Assembly: GCF_030272615.1 (NCBI RefSeq)
Contig: NC_081415.1
Location: 420,604,257 to 420,668,256, forward strand
Source: Cryptomeria japonica
Taxonomy: Eukaryota; Streptophyta; Pinopsida; Cupressales; Cupressaceae
Direction of reading: 5' to 3'
DNA length: 64,000 nt
Shown in pieces: positions 1 through 10,894 of the stretch (position 1 is the stretch's first letter; every line of letters begins with the position of its first letter). A model generated the notes under the pieces. It worked only from the letters and a program-made list of their open reading frames with translations, was not told where the DNA came from and did not search any database. A program made the position numbers and the translations under genes.

Positions 1-1
1 A

Positions 2-619
2 GAATATGGCATCAAAATATCACATTCCTCTCCTTACCACCCTCAAGGAAATGGGCAAGCTGAATCAAGCAACAAAAATATCCTAAAGATCATTAAAAAG
101 ATGCTGGGACAAAACAAGAAAGCATGGGATTCAAAGTTGAATCTTGCATTATGGGCAGATAGGATAACTGTGAAGAAATCTATAGGAAAGTCTCCATTTG
201 AGTTGGTTTATGGCAAAAGGGCCAGACTGCCTTTGGACAATCTCTTGCCTGTACATAGATTCATGACTCAAGAAGGGATAGATGTTGAAGACCCATCACA
301 AGAAAGGATAATGCAATTAGTAGAGCTTGATGAGGTCAGAGCAGAGGCTCAGAAGTAGAATATCAGGATTCAAAATCAGATGAAGAAGTTATATGACAAG
401 AGGACATCAGATAGAAAATTTTGTGTGGGTGATTGGGTTCTAATGTGGAATGCCAGGAGTCAGGACAAAGGCAAGCATGGTAAATTTGAGGCTTTATGGA
501 TCAGACCATATGTAATCATGGATAAAAAGGGGGAGGATTCCTACTTGCTCCAAAATACAACAGGGGAAGTCCAAGAATTGCCAGTACATGGACAATTCTT
601 GAAAAACTTCTTTTCTTAA
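2..619 (+). pseudogene. Ty3/gypsy integrase C-terminal fragment
   Basis: The frame is open from the window edge and reads the end of a retroviral-type integrase. The core begins with the YHPQGNGQAE motif (around 35-65), which carries the catalytic Glu, and continues to SPFELVYGK. A basic C-terminal domain follows (380-619) with the GDWVLMWN and GKFEALWIRPYVI strands typical of gypsy integrases. A single in-frame TAG at 356-358 breaks it, and the frame resumes unchanged to the natural stop at 617-619. Upstream pol lies outside the window. It is on the opposite strand to element A, so it belongs to a different element. The lineage cannot be set from this fragment alone. Confidence 0.85.
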
Positions 620-1769
620 ATATATTCTATTATATGTACAGTAGATTAGGATCCATTCCCATTGTAAATACCATCATGTATCTGCGCTAACTAGAGATTC
701 TGAATTCCTGAAGACATACACAATATGCCTCCATCCTTAGTCAGAGCCACTGTTGAACACTATGTTTGAAATAAAAAAAAATCTTCCCATAGGCTTGAAA
801 ACTAAAAGATTATCGGCCAAGATATTGTATCGAGCATCTCAAAAGGAGTTTCACCGAAAGGATACTTTCATCGAAATAGAGCATGACGTGTAAAGCACTA
901 CGCAGAAGTGTTTTCGGTAGGATATCACTGTCGATAAATAAAGGAAGCCGCTCATCGATACTCCAGTTTCATCGAAAAATGAAAAGTAAAAAGTAAAAAG
1001 TGATTTCGAAGAAATACAACTGCCGAAGAAATTCATAAAGCATTCACCGAAATGCAAATCTCATCGATAACATTATATCGAACAAGAACAAAGGTGTTTT
1101 ATCGATAAAGGGGACGAAATACATAAGAAGAAGATAGCAATGTATGATAGCCTGTAAGTTTTTTTGTACAAACTTCGATGGAATACATGCTATGAACTGT
1201 TGTTTTTCTTTGCGTACGTGTTGTGGATTATTTCACTTTGTTCTGGCAATCGTCTGTGATATTATCTAAAGTGATAAGGTTATTCATATTCTAGAAATCA
1301 AATTTGTGCTTCATGTTATAAGGTTGAAACAAAAGTTTTGCTTGCGAATTGTAATTGTTCCTCGCAGTACTTCATTGATTGGTCCCTTAAAGGTAGGGTT
1401 AAATTCATTCAATCAATGTATGATATAAGCATTCAATTGATCTCAAAAGAAATAATAACCGACAGGTCCATAAAGGGGTGGATTAAAAAACTGTCTCACA
1501 GGCTCGCATGATAAGTCCTAAAGAAAGTATAATGACTCTGTAGCCCAAATAGCAAAGAAGGCACTGGTTAATTTCAGATTACACTTATCACTATATTCAT
1601 CATATGTTATTTTAAAGCAACAGAAGTAATTAGGAAACATAGATCGAATAGCTTCTACAACAACAATCTTGAACTCATATGCTATATCTCCATTCTAGGA
1701 ACCTATGCCATTCTGAGACTAGGAGATATCAGATTAAGACAATAAATCTGCTATAAAAAGCACTGGTTG
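620..1769 (+). other. Non-coding; probable 3' UTR/LTR of the left gypsy element
   Basis: I see no credible gene here. It directly follows the integrase stop, so it is probably that element's 3' UTR and LTR, but no second LTR copy is present to prove it. From about 820 to 1110 the motifs TCGATA, TCGAAA and CCGAAA recur about a dozen times, far denser than in the flanks. The junction with minus-strand element A falls near 1750-1830. Confidence 0.4.
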
Positions 1770-4700
1770 TTAGAAATAGCCGGTGAATAGGTATACCCGC
1801 CTAGGTCTTGCAGAGCCTGAAGTGAGAGAGTTAACATCTAAACAGGTTTGCTCTATAAGTTGGCCAAGCCAATTGGAGGGTTTGATCATAGGAGTTGGCA
1901 TTTCCTTAGAACCTATCCAATCTGTTGATTTGAGACCCAACACATAGCTTGATTTTTCATCCCCAATTAATAAGGGCTTTTGTAATTCTTGTTGATCCAA
2001 GTTTGGGAAAGGAGTGGAAATGGAATGAGTGGATGATATGGTAAAGCTATGTGAGTTCTCAAGAGGACTGGCAATGCACTCAATAGATTCTTCGTTGGAA
2101 CCACTCTCAGGACTATTGATATCAAGAGATGCTTGCACCACTAGAGGAGATTTGCATTCAGACTTAGTAGCCACAACACTGGGTGGTTCACACCCAATTC
2201 CTTGCAAATTGTTTATAGATTGTTCATGTCGATTGAATACCTTAGGAGATAGTGGGAGTTGATCAACATGAAAGATATACTCACCACATCCCATATCTTT
2301 AAACTTGAACTTTTCTTTGATCTCTGCTTGTTTTGATGTAGAAGCGTTCAAGGATTCTGGATCCACATATGCTGATGAAGGAATAGCTTCTTGATTGACT
2401 GGGATTGTTATTTCTGATCAAGGTTGTAGATTGTTGCAATATATGAATGGATTTGGATCCGCTTTGATGGTCACTTCAACTCCATTATGTGGAAACTTGA
2501 TACATCGATGATATGTAGATGGTACTGCGCTCATCTCATGAATCCAAGGACGTCCCAAGAGTATGTTGTATGTGAGATCTAGATCAAGGACCTGAAAAAC
2601 CATATCCTTAGTAATTGGCCCAACTCTGAGAGGTAAGGTGACTATGCCTTTGGATGAACGCTCTTCATCATCATATGCCTTGATGGTAATTTTGTTTGTA
2701 GAATTCACAGCCTTGTCAGAATATCCCAATTGTTTAATTGTGCTCAATGTACAAATGTTTAGACCTGCTCCTACATCTATTAGGACTCGTTTGATTCTAT
2801 GTTTGTGTATGAAGGCTTCAATGTGTAAAGGTGCATTGTGTGGCTGACTTACGGAGGCGTCATCGGCTTCTGTGAATGTAAGGGAGTGTGGAATGGAAAG
2901 GTATCCCAACATGGCTTGAAACTGGTCCACGTTCAGATCAGTAGGAACGTCGGTGTCTCTCAAGATTTTGTCAAGAATGGCTTTATGTGCGGGGGATATG
3001 CGTAAGAGCTCAAGTATGGAGACGAGCGCGGGTGTCTTCCCTAACTATTCTACAAGGTCATACTCGGGCTTGGTCAACGACAAAGCAGTGTTTTTGGCTG
3101 GAGCACCTTGCAAAGTGAATTTACCTCGACGGGTTGTAACATGACATTCAGAGGTAGGTTCGGAAGAAGATCCAATGCCTTTTAGGACAATCTTGGGTCT
3201 TTGGGTAGAATTCTCAGGTGTTTTGTCCTTGATGATAATGGTAGAGACGTAATTGTCCATCGAGATGTGATTGATAGTTGAATCATAGTTGTAAGTTGCT
3301 CTGGTATAGTTGGTTTGGTCATCTGTGGCTTTAGCTTTTCCCTTGTCATACTTTGGGAATGGTTCCTTAAACATTTCTTGTTCTTGATTGGATGAGTGTC
3401 CCTCAATCTCAATGTCACCTCTATCAATGAGATCTTGTATGATGTTCTTCAGTCGATGACAATTTCCTGTCTTATGACCCTTGCTCTTATGAAATTCACA
3501 ATATTCATCATCATTCCACCAATTTGGTTTAACCTTTGGTTCATATGGAGGAAAATCTGGAACTATGATTACCTTGTTTGCCACAAGCTTCTTGAAAACT
3601 GACTCAAGTGGTTCTCCCAATGGAGTGTACTTCCTTCGTGATTTAGAAGTTGTTTGAGTATTCACCTGATTGTTTGTAGAGCTTGATCTGGAAAAAATGA
3701 ATTTGGGTCGCACTGTGTTGGCGTCAACAACACCATCATTGACTGTGTTCTTGTTTCTATTCCAAAATCTTGGCTTGTTCTTTCCTTTAAAGTCATCTTT
3801 GTTTTCCTTGAATATCTTAATGACTCCTTGTTCAATTAGGACCTTCTCTATTGCTAAGCCTTTTTCAATGACGTCCTTGAAGGTGGACAAACAAGCTTTC
3901 CTTAGATCATATCCAATGTCTTTGTTAACATTTTGGGTGAACATCTCTACCATTTGTTTTTGTGGAATTTCACAAGAGCATCTGCTGGCTAGATTTCTCC
4001 ATCTTTGTAAAAATGATGCAAAAGGCTCTCCCTCTTTTTGCTTGGTGTTGCAAAAAGTAGTGAGTGATATGTTTGTCTCTATATTGTAGGAGAAAAGTTG
4101 AATAAATGCCTTTGCTAAGTCACCCCATGACTTAATACCAGGTGGAAGTTGGGCGAACCATTCCATAGCTTGATCACCTAAGCTTTGTGGGAATAATCTC
4201 ATCAAATATGTCTCTTCTCCTGCTACCTCAATGCAAGCTATGAAAAATTGTCTTATATGTGCCTTAGGATCCCCTTTTCCTCTATAATTATCAAACTTAG
4301 GTATCACAAAGTGTGTAGGAAATGGAGGCATTGAAATGCTCTTGTCAAATGGATAAGGACATATGTCTCTCATTGTGTATGTTGGCTTTGGTGTATTTAT
4401 GTCCTCCATTTTCTTTTGTAAGTCCCTGATTTGTTGCTCCAAATTTCTCTTAGGTGGAGATCGACTTCTTGGACCATACCCTCTGCTTGAGGCACCAATT
4501 GGAGGAGGAGCATGTTGCATATATGGATGATATTGATCATACACATGTTCATATGGAGGAGGTCTATAGTGATGCTGCGTATATGGACCACTTGGTATAG
4601 ATTCATGTTGAGGAATGAAATGTCTATTTTGTCCATGTATACCATACTCTACAGGCATGTCATGTTCTAATGTGTTGCCCCCAAATTTGACACGGGGTTT

Positions 4701-5345
4701 CCTTGTGTCCAAATTTTGAGCATGCCTTTGAATATCCAATTGCTTTGGTGGTTGATCCTTAGCATTGGTATGTGATTGAGCATTTTTCTCTACATAAGAC
4801 TTCCATAATGGTCTGCGAAGGTGAGTATCATATGCTTGACCATGTGTATGTGGGACCTTTGGTTTTTGAAACAAAGATGATGGTGATTCAAGCACCATAT
4901 GTGGTCCTCTATTGCCTCCACTATTAGGTCTCCTTTGATCCATGTTGGAGTGAGGTTGTTGCAAAGGTCAATTTTCCATTATTTGAGACATTTTAAAATC
5001 ATGAGGTATCTTGGCTCCACTTTGTGCCATCATTTGTAAGAAGTATTGTCTATCCCTCCTCATTATTTCCTCAACCAATCGATTGAAATGGGGATCCATA
5101 ATGGATTCTTCCACATCTGCTGAATGTACTAAAAAGTTGTCCATATCATCATTGTGTGTATCATTGTTGTTTGTAGTGTCCATGTTCTCAACATTTGGAA
5201 TGTTTCTATGGGAATCCATGTCAGGTAATGTAGTATGATCAAAATTGAAAAAGATATCATTGTCATACTCATAGACACTCATGTTTGCGGACTCTTGAGC
5301 CTCTTTAGTTTCTCTCCTAGATTTTTGAAGACGGTTTTCAACCAT
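1770..5345 (-). pseudogene. gag-pro: Tat-type Ty3/gypsy gag-protease polyprotein (element A)
   Basis: One frame runs from the ATG at 5343-5345 to 1770, broken by exactly three in-frame stops: TGA 4968-4970, TAG 3045-3047 and TGA 2418-2420. An acidic N-terminus is followed by a Pro/Tyr/His-rich segment. The retrotransposon gag domain comes next (about 4330-3800; YLMRLFPQSLGDQAMEWF, then FASFLQRWRNLASRC). A CHRLKNIIQDLIDRG segment follows. The pepsin-like protease (about 2850-2450) has ILLGRPWIHEM and an active-site loop IDVGAGLNIC in which Val replaces the usual second residue. The aligned copy in element C has Gln at the 3045 stop, implying CAG to TAG. The last ~200 codons are a Ser-rich tail; no RT follows, so pol is lost. 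The family role is particle formation and polyprotein cleavage. Confidence 0.88.
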
Positions 5346-5830
5346 GAACTAGGTATTGAATGAGATGTGTGAGACTAGATGAAAATAGAAAAAGTATGGA
5401 AGACCAAGAGTTGGACGGAATGTAAATGAATCTGAAGTGTACTTGCAATGTCCAAAGTGTAAGACCAAGTATGTATGTAGTAGAGTAGGTGTGGCTTCCA
5501 AAGAGAGGATAGTTTCTCTTGATGAGGTAAGTTGACCTTGACTCTAAGTAAGACCAAATGAGACCCAAAGGTGATAGAACTTGATGAGGGACCACTTAGC
5601 AAAATGTTGTTGTATGTAGTGTGTTGACAAAGTATGATGAGGACAAGCAAGTGACCTTTTGACTCAAGTTTAGAGAAATGTAAATTTAATGCAAGATGTA
5701 AAATAATGATGGACTTTGTGAGACCCAAAGATAGGTTGAATGCTAAATGAAACCCTGGAGAAATGACCTAGGAAGCTCAAAAATTCTGAAACTGACTTGT
5801 TTGTTTGCTGGACTATACAAGTTTTTCAAT

Positions 5831-6041
5831 TCTGAACACAGACGCGCCTGTATACTTCACAGATGCGATTTCCTGACACAGACGTGGTTCTGTTTAACAC
5901 AGACGCGTTTCTGAGATTTTTGTAAAGTGCACTATTGATTCTGGAAACACAAACGCCTTTCTGCCCTTCACAGATGTGGTTATAAAACACAGACACTATT
6001 ATATCAAACACAGACGCGTTTCTGCAAAATTTGTGCAATTT
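5831..6041. repeat. 111-bp duplicated unit made of four ~20-bp repeats
   Basis: A motif of the form CACAGACGCGTTTCTG recurs eight times. Its core (GAC/GAT/AAC) falls at 5841, 5862, 5881, 5902, 5952, 5973, 5992 and 6013. The spacings are 21, 19, 21, then 50, then again 21, 19, 21. Every copy in the first set has a partner exactly 111 bp further on. This is therefore a two-copy higher-order repeat of a four-part unit, about 500 bp upstream of gag. Confidence 0.85.
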
Positions 6042-6294
6042 TTTCCAATCTGTGAAGTCATTTTTGTTGTGACCAAATCTGACTGTTTGACTGTTTTTTC
6101 ATGACAAGAGGACACAGTGTTGATGAAGACCCAATGTTTGCAAGTGTCTAGACTCAAAATGACTCCAAAAAAAAAGTGTGTTGTTTGATGTAAAAATGTT
6201 TTGCATACACTTGAAAACACAAAAGACACAATGTTTTGTTGTTTGGTCTTGAATGTTTGATTGTTCAAAATAAGTCAAGTACAATTCTTATGGC

Positions 6295-6862
6295 TGACCA
6301 AGACAATAGTTGTTGATCCCACATGGGGTTTTACCCTCGAGGCTACGCTATTCAGAGCGGATACGTAGATGCTTGACCTCACTGGCTCCACCCTCGACAC
6401 TCACTTCTCGGGTCAGCCAAGCATCAGTCCCCATGAAAACTCCTCGAGGTGAACTTTGTATCTCTTCTAAGAACCGTATGTGTGTGGGCCGCTACCAGAG
6501 GTCCGACCTCCTGCCTCAACAACTAGAAGGATTTGGGCTTCTAAAACAAAAAGGTGCTAGTAAGGGCATCTGCTCATGTGGCCATACATGCGGCACTTTT
6601 AGCTCTGTAAATACAGAAGGCTCCCAGCCGGTAGGGTTTACACCCTACAAATGATCAAATAAATTTGATCAAACGGGTTTATGGGGAGACATAGTGTTGG
6701 TATGAACTAATCAGCACACGTCATTCATAGTTTTCACCATGAATACAATTATTTATAGTGGTTTGGAAGAAGATGACTTTTCTTTTGCTACCACTTGGGT
6801 CGTTCTCTTCTCACTAGTAGTCCTAATGACCACACGGGAAGACAGGCCCTCTAAAGATTAAA
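6295..6862 (-). other. Conserved leader block, copy 1
   Basis: This segment is clearly richer in G+C than its flanks and aligns over its whole length with 62105-62650 in the leader of element C, in the same orientation relative to gag. Shared landmarks include GAGGCTACGCTATTCA, CATGTGGCCATACATG, AGCTCTGTAAATA and GGCAGGCCCTCTAAAG-like stretches. Short hairpins are visible, such as GAGGTCCGACCTC near 6505 and CTGTAAATACAG near 6603. No conserved frame is apparent. An RNA role in the leader is inference. Confidence 0.7.
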
Positions 6863-7168
6863 CAAAAAGAGCCTATTGCTCAAGACACAAAAGACAATGA
6901 TTCAATTTTAGTGCACCAATTGAAGTGTTTGCTATTCTATGAAAACAAGGCACACAATAAAAATCCAAAAACCCTTGCCAAGGACCTGCAACAAAGATTT
7001 ATTAGTAGTTTGGATTGTTTCAAATGATCACCCCTTCCTGCAAGCACACAAGTTAGGTAAATTTTAGATCCAAAAGACTTTGTGAAATAGGGGCCTTCAA
7101 CAATGCGTTTTGTTGACCAATTCAAAGATCTGATTCATCATAAAAAAAGACCACCTGTAAAATTTCAA

Positions 7169-8020
7169 GATATTTCCAGAAATGTAAGAAAATCCAAAAA
7201 ATTTGCTAATTTGCTCCAAAAATTAATTTTTTATGAAAAATCATAAAAAATTCATATAAAATGCAAAATCAATCCAAAAAATCTGAAATTTTTACTAGAG
7301 AGTCCTGATGGTCTTCCAAAACTACATAAAAAAAATTTCTGCAACAAATCCAAGTAGTTTGTGAGATATGAGTAAAATAATGCAAAACCCTAATTTTCAA
7401 AGATCTGATTTTTGAGGAATGATTTTGCATCAAATTTAAAATAATAAAGAACAGATCCTATGTATAATTCTGAGAGATTTCCAAAAATGTAAGAAAATCC
7501 AAAAAATTCGCTAATTTACTCTCAAAATTAATCTTTTTATGAAAAATCATAAAAAATTCATATAAATTGAACAAGTGATCCAAAAAAATTGAAATTTTTA
7601 CTGAATCCTTGTAATATTTTTTCTGACATGTACAAAAAATTTGATGCCAAAATTCAAATCCGTTTGTGAGATCTAATCAAAATAAGGAAAAACCCTAATT
7701 TTTAAAGATCCGATTTTTAGGGAAATATTTTGCATCAAAATTAAAATCACAAAGAATAGATCCTATGTATAATTATGAGAGATTTCCAAAAATGTAAGAA
7801 AATCTAAAAAATTCTCTCATTTGCTTTCAAAATTAATTTTTTATGAAAAATCATAAAAAATTCATAGAAAATGAAAATTTGCTCCAAAAATTCTGAATTT
7901 TGGATTGAGAGCTCCTAATACATTTTTCAACTTGCAAAAAAATTTGGTGAAAATTTTTCAAGCTGTTTTTGAGATGTGATCAAATCTCTCCAAGATCTTG
8001 ATTTTGTGTCCAAAACCCTA
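7169..8020. repeat. 305-bp tandem repeat, about 2.8 copies
   Basis: Units start at 7169, 7474 and 7779, exactly 305 bp apart. Each opens with TTTCCAAAAATGTAAGAAAA or a close variant. Each then carries ATGAAAAATCATAAAAAATT, and the two complete units end with AACAGATCCTATGTATAATT-type sequence. The third copy fades near 8000. It lies just downstream, in the element sense, of the PBS. Confidence 0.9.
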
Positions 8021-8110
8021 GCTGCACAAGGTTATTCTCCAAATTGTTTTACAAAACAGCAATATAGGGTTAGAAAAATCTGCAAAAAACATAGATCTAA
8101 CAAAAATCCA

Positions 8111-8129
8111 TGTCCCACCGGGCATTCCA
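8111..8129 (-). other. Primer binding site of element A
   Basis: On the minus strand this reads TGGAATGCCCGGTGGGACA, starting three bases after the CA end of the LTR at 8133. Position, TGG start and G+C content fit a tRNA-complementary PBS. The tRNA is not identified here. Confidence 0.65.
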
Positions 8130-8132
8130 AAA

Positions 8133-8915
8133 TGTATATGGTGAAAATGGATAACAATAATAACGATATTGAAAGGCTAAATGAATTCAACCACAAAACC
8201 CTAGCCTAACAACAACAAAGATCCACCATAACATATGAAGATTACCTAAGATAATGCAAATCAAATGAAATCACAAAGATTATACCATCACATGTCCAAT
8301 AGGGTTTGGATCTCCATTCTTCCTATCTCCATTGATCTTGCTTGATATATTTGCTCTCAGATTTTATGTGCACAAGAGCTCAACAAAGAACGGAAATGTG
8401 GTTGCAAGTAGGATCTCATATGAAAAGCGTAGTGTAGTCAAATGCATAAATTGATTAGCCAGTCAGAGTTTGATAATGAAAGAAACATCTCCTTGTATAG
8501 AAGACACCATAAGAAATGGAGGGATAAGATTGTTAGGTGTAAAAAGAGGTCGGCTATGATTAGAGGGTAGGTAAAGAAAATAATAAAATAATGAAAGGGT
8601 AGGTAGTGTAAGAATTAAGAGATGAATGACATGTGTCATGGGTAGAAAAGGTTAATGAATTAATTAAATAAATAAAGATTTATTTAATTAATAGAAGAAG
8701 TGGGATAATTAAATAAATAAGATATTTATTTAATTTAGGAAAAGGGTAATTTAAATAAATAAATGAATTTATTTAAATGAGAAATAAGGCTAGAAGAGGA
8801 TAAATGAATTAATTAAATAAATAAAGATTTATTTAATTAATAGAAGAATTAGGCTAAAATAAATAAATAAATAAAATATTTATTTAATTAGACATGACAA
8901 TTTTAGGTGTCTACA
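8133..8915 (-). repeat. LTR of element A
   Basis: On the minus strand it starts TGTAGACACC and ends ATATACA. It is closely similar to the solo LTR at 9828-10622. A TATA-like TCTATACAAGG lies at 8491-8501, where the solo copy has an intact TCTATATAAGG. The 5' quarter (about 8645-8900) is a row of A+T palindromes separated by purine-rich spacers. Confidence 0.9.
8491..8501 (-). promoter_or_regulatory. Decayed TATA box in LTR of element A
   Basis: Minus-strand TCTATACAAGG aligns with TCTATATAAGG at 10197-10207 in the sister LTR. One A/T change has damaged the core. Confidence 0.5.
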
Positions 8916-9215
8916 TTTTGCCCCTCTTTGAGACAATGCAGCTTGTCACATTGTTTCAAAGAAGATAAGATGAACTGATACAAAGTTGCCCCAAGATGGG
9001 AATTATATGCCCCCTCGAGAGATTGGATGAAAAATGTCTGAAAAGATCGCAGACAATCTCTCAATAAGAGATAATGGCTAGAAAGGATTGACCAGACAAG
9101 ATAGAGTGACAGAGTCACGAGATAATGAAGACTGACTCGAGAAACGAGGGCTAGGGTAGTCTATAAGATAGACCATGAGGGGAATACATCCTCATTGTCA
9201 TCCACACATCCAAGA
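8916..9215 (-). other. PPT and 3' UTR remnant of a second element-A copy
   Basis: Immediately outside the LTR is a minus-strand purine run, CTCAAAGAGGGGCAAAA. It matches the PPT of element C at 40835-40857. The next ~200 bp also align with C's 3' UTR, sharing CATTGTTTCAAAGA and TGCCCCCTCG. Similarity ends near 9215, where unrelated sequence starts. Confidence 0.75.
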
Positions 9216-9217
9216 GA

Positions 9218-9827
9218 TCAAAGCGCAGAGAGAGAATAGAGCAGCAACAGTAAATTCTCCAGTTTATTTTTTTCTCTCTCCACCTTTAGTAGTGAAGTGT
9301 AGACCACTTCGTTAGTCCTTTTTGACACACTAATTTTGTCCACATTTTGTACTTTGGAAAAATCCATTTGGAGGGTGCTAACTTGAAATTCAGAGGGATC
9401 TATCTGATTGTGTGGTGGATTTTTATCTTTAGTTGGGGGCATAATAACCATGAGCTCCATCATATCTTTGTGTGGGTCATATGTTGGAAATACCTTGTTT
9501 CTTGCAGGTTGTTCGTCTAAAACTTCAGTCAGGGCAACCCTATGCAATGCTCTTTTTTTTTCTTCTTAAATTGCATTTGTTGTGTGTTCAAATATTTCAT
9601 AGTAATCACAAAATTGAAAATCTGGGCTTGCTGAAGCAATTGAATGTTTGAAAGGTGAAATAGCAAAGGCTCCAGTTCCACCTATGCCTGTGTTTTAACT
9701 AATGCAGTATGAGGATTACCAATAACCATTCCTGATCCTGTCCCACTGTCACTTTCATGTGTAGTTTTTATAGTCTTTTGAGGGGTCTGATATGAAGCTG
9801 CAAATGATAGATTTGTAGTGTCAGTGG
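9218..9827 (-). pseudogene. Unidentified coding-like remnant
   Basis: The minus strand has a 109-codon frame (9547-9218) with normal amino-acid composition, including EVLDEQPARNKVFPTYDP and KISVSKRTNEVVYTSLL. A second stretch (about 9827-9560) reads sensibly only if frames are switched around the poly-A run near 9550. I do not recognise the family. The solo LTR at 9828 is inserted directly at its edge. It could be a fragment of a host gene or of another transposon; both are open. Confidence 0.3.
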
Positions 9828-10622
9828 TGTATATGGTGAAAATGGATAACAAAAATAACGATATTGAAAAGCTAAATGAATTCAACCACAAAACCCTAGC
9901 CTAACAACAACAAAGATCCACCATAACATATGAAGATTACCTAAGACAATGCAAATCAAATAAAATCACAAAGATTATACCATCACATGTCCAATAGGGT
10001 TTGGATCTCCATTGATCTTGCTTGATATATTTGCTCTCAGATTTTATGTGCACAAGAGCTCAACAAAGAATGAAATGTGGTTGCAAGTAGGATCGCCTAT
10101 GTTCAAAAGCGTAGTGTAGTCAAGTAGTCAACGGGGGGTTTGAATGCATAGTTGAGTAGAATGATTGATTAGGGTTGATAATGAAGGAAACATCTCCTTA
10201 TATAGAAGACACTATATGAAATGGAGGGATAAGATTGAGAGGTGTAAAAGGAGGTCGGCTATGATTAGAGGGTAGGTAAAATAAATAATAAAATAATGAA
10301 AGGGGTAGGTAGTGTAGGAATTAAGAGATGAATGAAATGTGTCATAGGTAGAAAAGGTTAATGAATTAATTAAATAAATAAAGATTTATTTAATTAATAG
10401 AAGAAGTGGGATCAATTAAATAAATAAGATATTTACTTAATTTAGGAAAAGGATAATTTAAATAAATAAATGTATTTATTTAAATGAGAAATAACGCTAG
10501 AAGAGGATAAATGAATGAATTAAATAAATAAAGATTTATTTAATTAATAGAAGAATTAAGCTTAGATAATTAAATAAATAAAATATTTATTTAATTAGAC
10601 TGGACAATTTTGGGTGTCTACA
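9828..10622 (-). mobile_element. Solo LTR of the element-A family
   Basis: This is a complete LTR (minus strand TGTAGACACC to ATATACA), closely similar to 8133-8915. It is flanked by identical 5-bp duplications AGTGG at 9823-9827 and 10623-10627. No PBS, PPT or internal sequence adjoins it. It is the usual product of recombination between the two LTRs of one inserted element. Confidence 0.93.
10197..10207 (-). promoter_or_regulatory. TATA box of the solo LTR
   Basis: Minus-strand TCTATATAAGG lies centrally in the LTR, at the position expected for the U3/R boundary. Confidence 0.5.
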
Positions 10623-10894
10623 AGTGGCACTTAATATAGAAACTAAAAACTGAAAAATGTCTAAAAATCATGTGCCACATTGAATGTTTTTCTCTCAAAT
10701 GTGAACCCTCCACATGAGAAAGGCAAGGAAGGAAATATGCTCTTCTTTTGCTGACCATGGAATTGCCTATCTGTGCTCTCCAACTGCTATACATATTCCA
10801 ATGCAAATACTCTCTTTGTCACATGTATTGGAAGTCTGTAGGGTTTTACTGTTCATCCGTAAAACCTTAACACAGTGTATTCTTCCATGAAGAA

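Larger units (their letters stand above)
5346..8110 (-). other. Long 5' leader of element A
   Basis: 2.8 kb lie between the PBS and the gag ATG with no convincing gene. In sense order it holds a 305-bp tandem repeat, a G+C-richer block also found in element C, and a 20-bp-period array organised in 111-bp units. The short frames across it look like chance readings of repeats. Confidence 0.7.
1770..9215 (-). mobile_element. Tat-type Ty3/gypsy element A, 3'-truncated
   Basis: Read on the minus strand, this runs: 3' UTR remnant with PPT (9215-8916), LTR (8915-8133), PBS (8129-8111), long leader (8110-5346) and gag-protease (5345-1770). RT, RNase H and integrase are missing, and the plus-strand element at 1-1769 abuts. 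The LTR has a PBS on one side and a PPT on the other, so it is both the 5' LTR of this copy and the 3' LTR of a second, mostly lost copy. That is the product expected from recombination between tandem copies. Assignment to the Tat group rests on homology of gag-protease and leader to element C. Confidence 0.75.

Noticed and set aside
5826-6038. 70-codon minus-strand frame with an internal repeat
   Set aside because: The 37-residue repetition is just the 111-bp tandem unit, a multiple of three; it lies in the leader.
6310-6654. 114-codon plus-strand frame, Cys/Ser/Arg-rich
   Set aside because: It lies in the conserved leader block; the second copy at 62105-62650 does not preserve the frame, so it is not treated as a gene.
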